DNA of 35,549 bases, taken from NCBI GenBank assembly GCA_017440665.1, contig JAFSGU010000042.1, positions 1 through 35,549 on the forward strand, given 5' to 3'. The notes below the pieces were generated by a model. The model ran no database searches. It saw only the letters and a program-made list of their open reading frames with translations, and was not told where the DNA came from. Positions 30,520-35,549 of this stretch are shown here, one piece after another (positions within the stretch are counted from its first letter, which is position 1; every line of letters begins with the position of its first letter). Made by a program: the position numbers and the translations under genes. The stretch comes from Clostridia bacterium. Lineage in GTDB: Bacteria > Bacillota > Clostridia > Oscillospirales > CAG-272.

Positions 30520-32445
30520 ATGAACGGTTTTGTTAAGTTTTGTATAGAAAATATTCTTGCCGGTTTGAAGCTGAAGCTAAGATACACCCGCGGGGTGGAA
30601 TACGACGCCGAGGGGTTCGTGCCTGCGGAGGAGAATGACGGAAGTATCCTTTTCACACTTCCGGACGGCGGTGTGGGCAAGGTTGAAAAGTTACGGATCA
30701 GAGCAAGATATGACGATAACTCAGTCGTATTCAGCATTGAGACCGATACCTCCCGCTCAACTCCTTCATACGTCAGCCATACGTCGGATAATGCGGTGAG
30801 CTTTGCCATGGGCGGTGCCGTAAAGCCCGACGCTATCAAGTTTTTCCATCATCAGTATACCTGTTGGATGGCTCACGGAAGCTGTAATGATTTTACGGGA
30901 CTGGGACAGAGAACGCAGAACTTCCTTGCTAAGTTCGGCGACAGACATTTCCATGTACTGGGTCTTTGCGGAGACAACTTCCGATGTGAATTCGATCCTT
31001 CGGGCATGCACCTTTCCGTTGGATGTACGGGTGTGCGCGACCTGCACGGCGACTTCCTTGCCATAACTGCCGCGGATGATCCGTATACCGCTATCAAGCA
31101 GAACTATGAGTATGCCCGTGAGACGGGAGCTATTAGGATCCCTCTCAAGCGCGAGAAGAAGCTTTCATACATTTTCGACGGTCTTGGCTGGTGTACCTGG
31201 GATGCCTTTGAGCAGAATGTTACAGAGGAGCTTATCATACGCAAGCTTGACGAGCTCCGCGAGAAGAGCGTACCCATCCGTTGGATACTTATCGACGACG
31301 GATGGTTCATCCACGAGGGTGAGACTCTCCGTTCCTTTGATGCAGACCCTGTGAAATTCCCCGAGGGTATCGCAGGTGTGGTAGACAAGATCAAGAACGA
31401 GTACGGTATCGAATTCGTCGGAATCTGGCACGCCTTTGAGGGCTATTGGTACGGCGTGGTGGAAGGAAGTGAGCTTCATAAGGAACAGGCGGAGAATCTT
31501 ACCGTAACTCCCACAAGATTTATTATACCCTCCCTTGATGAGGAAAAAGGCTACGCATTCTGGAACGAGTGGCATTCACGCCTTGAGGATGCGGGAATCG
31601 ACTTTTTAAAGGTGGACAACCAGAGCTCCTATTCGCTTATGGTTGAAGGAATGATGCCCACGGCAGAGGCTTGCAGACGTGCTCATAACGCATTCGAGCG
31701 TTCTGCGGCAGAGCATTTTAACGGAAACGTTATCAACTGTATGGGTATGGACATGGAAAACGTGCTTGCACGATCCACGTCTGTTATTTCCCGCAGCGGA
31801 GAGGATTTCGGCTGTACCGAGGACATAAGCGGCGTGCGTTACCTCCTTCTCCAGAACGTATATAATACTCTCTGGCACGATCAGCTTTACTACAGCGACT
31901 ACGATATGTGGTGGTCGGGCAAGATGTATCCTGAGCTTACAGGAACTCTACGCGCCATCAGCGGCGGTCCTGTATACGTCAGTGAGGGTATCGGACAGAC
32001 TGATCCCGAGATGCTACTGAAGGTGGTTGAGGATGACGGTACTGTTATGTACTGTGATCATGGCGCATACCCCACTCTTGACTGTGTGTATGGCGTACCC
32101 AATGCAATATTCAGCATTTGGAACAGAAGCGGAGATGCATTTGCCGCGGCTGTGTATAATCTTTCAGATGACGCTCGCGAGGCAAATCTTGATCTTGCGA
32201 CTATTCCCGGACTTGACGAGGACAGAGACTACGTGGCTTACGAGTATTTCACAAAGAAGTACACAAGAGTAAAGTCAACGGACGTACTTACATCCACGCT
32301 TGCTCCCGATAAGGTTGCTGCGTACTCCATATATCCCATCTACGATTGGGATGGGGAAGAGTATATCATGCTCGGGGACACCGATAAGATATTCCCCATT
32401 GCATCGAAGCACAAGTCATACGTTGCTGTTATTGATATTTTGTAA
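30520..32445 (+). CDS. GH36-type alpha-galactosidase / raffinose-synthase-like (Sip1) protein
   Basis: 641 residues without signal peptide, so cytoplasmic. An N-terminal beta domain (about 1-200) precedes a TIM barrel with GWCTWDAF (about 224), WILIDDGW (about 256), GIWHAFEGYWYG, and the nucleophile segment FLKVDNQSSY with Asp near 365. This is the seed-imbibition/raffinose synthase branch of GH36. The acid/base block usually reads RxSDDF; here it is SRSGEDF, so Ser-Asp is changed to Gly-Glu. A C-terminal beta domain follows. The substrate is probably a galactoside or related glycan. AGGAGG lies 6 bases before the ATG. Single-gene unit. Confidence 0.88.
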   Translation: MNGFVKFCIENILAGLKLKLRYTRGVEYDAEGFVPAEENDGSILFTLPDGGVGKVEKLRIRARYDDNSVVFSIETDTSRSTPSYVSHTSDNAVSFAMGGAVKPDAIKFFHHQYTCWMAHGSCNDFTGLGQRTQNFLAKFGDRHFHVLGLCGDNFRCEFDPSGMHLSVGCTGVRDLHGDFLAITAADDPYTAIKQNYEYARETGAIRIPLKREKKLSYIFDGLGWCTWDAFEQNVTEELIIRKLDELREKSVPIRWILIDDGWFIHEGETLRSFDADPVKFPEGIAGVVDKIKNEYGIEFVGIWHAFEGYWYGVVEGSELHKEQAENLTVTPTRFIIPSLDEEKGYAFWNEWHSRLEDAGIDFLKVDNQSSYSLMVEGMMPTAEACRRAHNAFERSAAEHFNGNVINCMGMDMENVLARSTSVISRSGEDFGCTEDISGVRYLLLQNVYNTLWHDQLYYSDYDMWWSGKMYPELTGTLRAISGGPVYVSEGIGQTDPEMLLKVVEDDGTVMYCDHGAYPTLDCVYGVPNAIFSIWNRSGDAFAAAVYNLSDDAREANLDLATIPGLDEDRDYVAYEYFTKKYTRVKSTDVLTSTLAPDKVAAYSIYPIYDWDGEEYIMLGDTDKIFPIASKHKSYVAVIDIL

Positions 32446-32479
32446 TGTTCTGTATTATAATGTAAATAAAATTGAAACA

Positions 32480-32510
32480 AAGGAGACTGCCGCGCGGCAG
32501 TCTCCTTTTT
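32480..32510 (+). terminator. Terminator of the GH36-like gene
   Basis: AAGGAGACTGCC (32480-32491), loop GCGC, and GGCAGTCTCCTT (32496-32507) followed by TTT. It is only a few bases from the convergent gene ending at 32514, so it serves both strands. Confidence 0.88.
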
Positions 32511-32513
32511 GTA

Positions 32514-33527
32514 TTATTTTTTGTAGTAATACGGTCCACACATGCTTTCGTGAGTTTTACAGTACGTCCACGTCATCTCTTCATCAAAAACAGTTACATC
32601 AGTAAATTCACTTATCACCTCTGATGTCAGTTTATCCGCATCTGTCAGCGTAAAACCGATCTCATCAAGATTACTTATAAGTATACAATTATCCTTACAA
32701 GTACTGTTATAGCACTCATTCGGAGCTTCCTCCGGACATATAATTTCATAGCTGAAAATATGCCACAGAAATGCGCCCCCCGTCCTTGTGGAGCTGCATA
32801 TCTTTTTAATTTCTTTTTTGTTACTGCCATCGGGAGAAAACTTATCGACCCAGCTCTGTCTGTACTTTCTTACTTCTTTTCCGTTAAGCTCTGAATGTTT
32901 TATACCTAATTTTTCAAAAGCAGTCTTGAACTCTTGTTTTCTTTCCTCTAAATCAAGCATACCCTGCTTCTTTGCCGCCAAGCTTTCTTTAATGATCCTT
33001 CCGATCTCCCACCATCTCGGGAACTCATACATGACCATATCATCCTCAGGTTTTTCATTAAGGAGCCATCGCATATTTTCACACCAAAATCTGACACAGA
33101 TAAAGCCCTCGGGAATATCGTCGGGGATATCACTAAAAGTGTGATCCTCACATTGAAAATCAAATTCAAAAAGACCTATATTTATTCGCGGATCAGGCCG
33201 TTCATCAACAAAATCATTTTCCACAAGCTCGTCAACACTAATGACCTCTTCTTTGGGACAGCGTAAATATCTTCCGCAAATCAGGTAATGTCCGCCGCAG
33301 GGAAACTCCTTCTTTTTATTGACACCAATGTGCTGAATGGCGTTGCAGCATTCAGCATTTATTCCAAATGATTCAAAAAAAGCTTTTTCATCATCATTCA
33401 TTATTTTACAATACTCTCGGAAATTACGGTTAGCCTGAGATTCATCTACAACAAAGTCAGCATAATACGACTTGGTTTTTTCGATATCAACCTCGATCTC
33501 CCATTCACAGTATCGCACAGTTTTCAT
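32514..33527 (-). CDS. DUF4275-like two-domain protein, 337 aa
   Basis: The C-terminal 150 residues look like the DUF4275 family: a helical start (ERKQEFKTAFEKLGI, YRQSWVDKFSP), the block GGAFLWHIFSYEIICPEEA, then DVTVFDEEMTWTYCKTHESMCGPYYYKK. The N-terminal 190 residues are a separate acidic, cysteine-bearing region (CGGHYLICGRYLRCPKEE, FICVRFWCENMRWLLNE) that I do not recognise, so this appears to be a fusion. DUF4275 has no known biochemical role. No signal peptide. The upstream ribosome binding site (GGTGG) is weak. Confidence 0.7.
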   Translation of the reverse strand: MKTVRYCEWEIEVDIEKTKSYYADFVVDESQANRNFREYCKIMNDDEKAFFESFGINAECCNAIQHIGVNKKKEFPCGGHYLICGRYLRCPKEEVISVDELVENDFVDERPDPRINIGLFEFDFQCEDHTFSDIPDDIPEGFICVRFWCENMRWLLNEKPEDDMVMYEFPRWWEIGRIIKESLAAKKQGMLDLEERKQEFKTAFEKLGIKHSELNGKEVRKYRQSWVDKFSPDGSNKKEIKKICSSTRTGGAFLWHIFSYEIICPEEAPNECYNSTCKDNCILISNLDEIGFTLTDADKLTSEVISEFTDVTVFDEEMTWTYCKTHESMCGPYYYKK

Positions 33528-33601
33528 ATATCCACCACCGTTTTTAATGAATAATTGTTGTTTGCTTGTTTTTTTATTATATCATAATTTGTTATGGTTT
33601 T

Positions 33602-33769
33602 CAATGATATATCGCCGGTGCGATATGATATACGGCAAGCCGTATGATATATTTGCTTCGCAAGCATGATATAATATCCGTTCCTTCATACGCGAAGCGT
33701 ATATCATCTGCGGAGCAGATATCACAGCGCCATCTATATCACCCGTTCCGCAAGGAATGGATATCATTG
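33602..33769. repeat. 168-bp composite of nested palindromes with terminal inverted repeats
   Basis: The element starts CAATGATAT (33602-33610) and ends ATATCATTG (33761-33769), a 9-bp terminal inverted repeat. Inside are at least five hairpins with different stems: ATATCGC/GCGATAT, ATACGGC/GCCGTAT, TGCTT/AAGCA, ATACGC/GCGTAT and ATCTGC/GCAGAT. They are joined by the linker ATGATAT in the left half and ATATCA(T/C) in the right half. No coding potential. Confidence 0.75.
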
Positions 33770-33805
33770 AAAAAAGTCTCTTTTGTCCGGTAGACAAAAG
33801 AGACT
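33770..33805 (-). terminator. Strong minus-strand intrinsic terminator
   Basis: AGTCTCTTTTGTC (33775-33787) pairs perfectly over 13 bp with 33793-33805; on the minus strand the stem is followed by TTTTTTC. It abuts the composite palindrome element. Confidence 0.7.
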
Positions 33806-33836
33806 CAGACCGCTGACAAAGTCCGTCAGCGGTCTG
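33806..33836. terminator. Second perfect hairpin
   Basis: CAGACCGCTGAC and GTCAGCGGTCTG pair over 12 bp around a 7-base loop, directly abutting the first hairpin. A-run on the plus side. Confidence 0.5.
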
Positions 33837-33881
33837 AAAAAACACCCTAAGGGGTGCAAAATTAGCGGTAAAATTGAATTT

Positions 33882-33910
33882 AGCCACTACATTTTTTTGT
33901 GGTGGCTTTT
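33882..33910 (+). terminator. Hairpin with T-tract
   Basis: AGCCACTACA and TGTGGTGGCT pair around a T-rich loop with TTT after it. No plus-strand gene precedes it, so its role is unclear. Confidence 0.4.
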
Positions 33911-33932
33911 GATATGCAGAAGACCAAAGAAA

Positions 33933-33951
33933 AGCCCCGCGCAAGGCGGGG
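33933..33951 (-). terminator. Terminator of the XRE regulator gene
   Basis: GCCCCGC/GCGGGGC stem with a five-base loop. On the minus strand it is followed by TTTTCTTT, and lies 16 bases beyond the regulator stop. Confidence 0.75.
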
Positions 33952-33966
33952 CGAGCAAAATTATTC

Positions 33967-35103
33967 CTAAATACTGTTCACCATATCAAGAAGCTTGACA
34001 AAGCGATGATTTTGATTAAGTTTCTCAATACATTTATCGGATAATTTGTTTTGCAGTCGCTTTTTTATGATGTCCTTACAAATTTTCTGCTTAAATTCAC
34101 GTTTCTTCACAATCGGAGAGTAAACAACAATCGGATAGCAGTTTTCACCGTCCGCGTCTTTCTTCAAGAAATTTATATAGTACATAATAGAACTCTCGAC
34201 TGCACCCATTGCTTTCTTTTCCTCGCCAACAGCAAGATAAGCTTGAGCGAGTAACAAATAGCAATCCCCGGAATCGAAATCGTGATAAGGTGGAGGACAT
34301 TCATTCTTGAAGATGATGTTCATAACCGCAAAAAATCTTTCATAGACCTCAATGGCTTCTGCATAATTTCCATTGTTGTAATATGCTTTGCCCAAACAAG
34401 CAATATTGTTCTCAAAGGCTTGGAGCGAATAATCAATATCACTGCACAAATACGTGGCTTGACGCTCGTAGTTGCCCATATATTCATTTACAATCGCCAT
34501 AGTGGAGTATAGCGTAAGATCTGTTCGGACGGGAAAGTTTCTGGCTTCGGTAGTGGCCAAGTCAAATTTCTTAATTGCACTATATAAGAATACTAAATTC
34601 TGTCGTGCCCACAAAATATCCGATACATTTTTGGAATTTGTAATTATGAAATTAGCTTGTTTGATTGTTTCGTGAATGATTGCTTCGGCACGGTCTTTGG
34701 CATATATCCACCCGTTATCCGGCAAGGAAAGTGAAACACCCAAGTTCATGCAGTTAAATGTAATTATATAATTATTGGGGTATCTTTTCAGACCTTCCAT
34801 CAAAACATCGTATGCTTTCAGATATGTTTCGAGTTTGCCATATTCTTGCATACTGTTTGCAGTTGAAACTATCTTGAGTGCATCTTCTGTTTCGGATGTG
34901 TGGTCTATGCCAAACAGAAAAACTGTACTTACATCAAATATTGTTGCCAATGGCACGATCTGCGAAATGTCGGGCATTCCGGAATCGTTTTCCCACTTTG
35001 AAATTGCTTGATACGTAACCCCTAATCGCTCGGCAAGTTCTTCTTGTGTAAACCCTCGTCCTTTGCGTAGATTTTTTATAATTTGCCCCATTGTCGTAGC
35101 CAT
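33967..35103 (-). CDS. XRE-family regulator with helical TPR-like sensor region
   Basis: 378 residues. The N-terminal helix-turn-helix is GQIIKNLRKGRGFTQEELAERLGVTYQAISKWENDSGMPDISQIVPLATIFDVS. The rest is all-helical with TPR-like pairs (AFENNIACLGKAYYNNGNYAEAIEVYERFFAV, GDCYLLLAQAYLAVGEEKKAMGAVESSI), a layout shared with RRNPP-type peptide sensors and with stand-alone clostridial XRE regulators. No small peptide gene is evident beside it. GGAGG precedes the ATG, and a palindrome over its own -10 suggests autoregulation. Confidence 0.9.
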   Translation of the reverse strand: MATTMGQIIKNLRKGRGFTQEELAERLGVTYQAISKWENDSGMPDISQIVPLATIFDVSTVFLFGIDHTSETEDALKIVSTANSMQEYGKLETYLKAYDVLMEGLKRYPNNYIITFNCMNLGVSLSLPDNGWIYAKDRAEAIIHETIKQANFIITNSKNVSDILWARQNLVFLYSAIKKFDLATTEARNFPVRTDLTLYSTMAIVNEYMGNYERQATYLCSDIDYSLQAFENNIACLGKAYYNNGNYAEAIEVYERFFAVMNIIFKNECPPPYHDFDSGDCYLLLAQAYLAVGEEKKAMGAVESSIMYYINFLKKDADGENCYPIVVYSPIVKKREFKQKICKDIIKKRLQNKLSDKCIEKLNQNHRFVKLLDMVNSI

Positions 35104-35136
35104 AATCGCACCTCCGTTAATAGTTCATATCGGTAC

Positions 35137-35174
35137 CGTGATTTAATTATATCACGTACTTTATGATTATTGAA
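35137..35174 (-). promoter_or_regulatory. Promoter of the XRE gene with overlapping palindromic operator
   Basis: On the minus strand TATAAT (35146-35151) with TTCAAT (35169-35174) 17 bases upstream. A 20-bp near-perfect palindrome (35137-35156, arms CGTGAT/ATCACG) covers the -10 box. Binding of the encoded repressor would block its own transcription. Confidence 0.6.
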
Positions 35175-35549
35175 GCGACTTGAAAATGAGTGCGCTCAAC
35201 TTTTCGTTGAGTTTATTATAACACAAAAGTGTGAATATGTCTACACAGAAGGTGTTTCGGAACTCAATTGCTCACGTCTGGGGCAAGCATAGCGCGTGGA
35301 TGTCCACTGCGCGAAATCGGGCAGAAGCCCGAACCCACCATCAGCAGAGGAACGGTTCGTCGTAGGGCGGGGGCTTGCTCCCGCCGAAAAACACCTTTAT
35401 GAAATCAAAAACGGGCGACCAATGGTCGCCCCTTGTATAATAAAGTCACCCACCCCGAAAGAGATAAAAAATGGTATAATAGAGATAACATTGTGGATTG
35501 GTTCCGCCCCTTCCGACGTACAAGGTGCGATCGGTTCTTGTAGGCTACA
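35175..35549. other. Hairpin-rich intergenic region at the window edge
   Basis: No gene seen. It holds CTCAAC/GTTGAG (near 35198-35214), a GCGCGTGGA/TCCAC-GCGC pair (35292-35313), TCGGGC-AGAA-GCCCGA (35317-35332), the GGCGGG/CCCGCC element (35361-35386), and a GGGCGACC-AAT-GGTCGCCC hairpin (35413-35431) with a following C/T tract. An extended -10 box TGGTATAAT at 35472-35480 suggests a plus-strand transcript that continues outside the window. Confidence 0.5.

Overview
The window looks like chromosomal DNA of a low-to-moderate GC, Gram-positive anaerobe of the class Clostridia, probably a gut or rumen lineage near Oscillospirales. The support is family content: an SLH-anchored surface enzyme, an IreB-type phosphoprotein, Mini-ribonuclease III, DegV, Tex, TrmO, MurJ, a spoIIIJ/jag locus, and strong sigma-A promoters with purine-rich ribosome binding sites. 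I cannot name a species.

Layout. 1-3900: two uncharacterised small proteins and a large secreted SLH metallophosphoesterase, all minus strand. 3900-8000: a small island. It carries a two-gene unit (a small membrane protein, then a large zinc-ribbon/CxxC-repeat membrane protein) between two direct copies of a tRNA-Cys gene plus a tandem block of hairpins and tRNA 3'-end copies. The right tRNA-Cys is intact with a consensus promoter; the left lacks its promoter and first two bases. 8100-9065: a DegV protein behind a perfect sigma-A promoter. 9270-15421: a minus-strand run murJ, GT4 glycosyltransferase, RNHCP zinc protein, 40-residue membrane peptide, RsuA-type pseudouridine synthase, tex. 15620-22890: a plus-strand run with a MinD/ParA-like ATPase, a methylglyoxal-synthase-like protein lacking its catalytic aspartate, a lipoprotein, a frameshifted ymdB, mrnC, ireB, a ferredoxin-fused aldo/keto reductase, ribF and a DacF-like PBP lacking two of three catalytic motifs. 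Then come trmO (minus), tRNA-Glu, a four-helix-bundle protein gene among palindromes, and a TetR regulator divergent from two membrane proteins. 26577-30180 is rpmH-rnpA-yidD-yidC-jag without the usual dnaA or mnmE neighbours. 30400-32510 is a GH36/raffinose-synthase-like enzyme. The right end has a DUF4275-like protein, a 168-bp composite of nested palindromes, and an XRE regulator with a palindromic operator.

How the parts fit. Most genes are housekeeping: envelope building (murJ, dacF-like), RNA processing and modification (mrnC, rsuA, trmO, rnpA), translation, membrane insertion (yidD, yidC, jag) and flavin synthesis. The unusual parts are the tRNA-Cys island with its tRNA-tail/hairpin modules, two predicted pseudoenzymes in one strand run (the MGS-like protein beside a MinD-like ATPase, and the DacF-like protein), and two palindrome clusters with the same architecture, one directly upstream of a four-helix-bundle gene.
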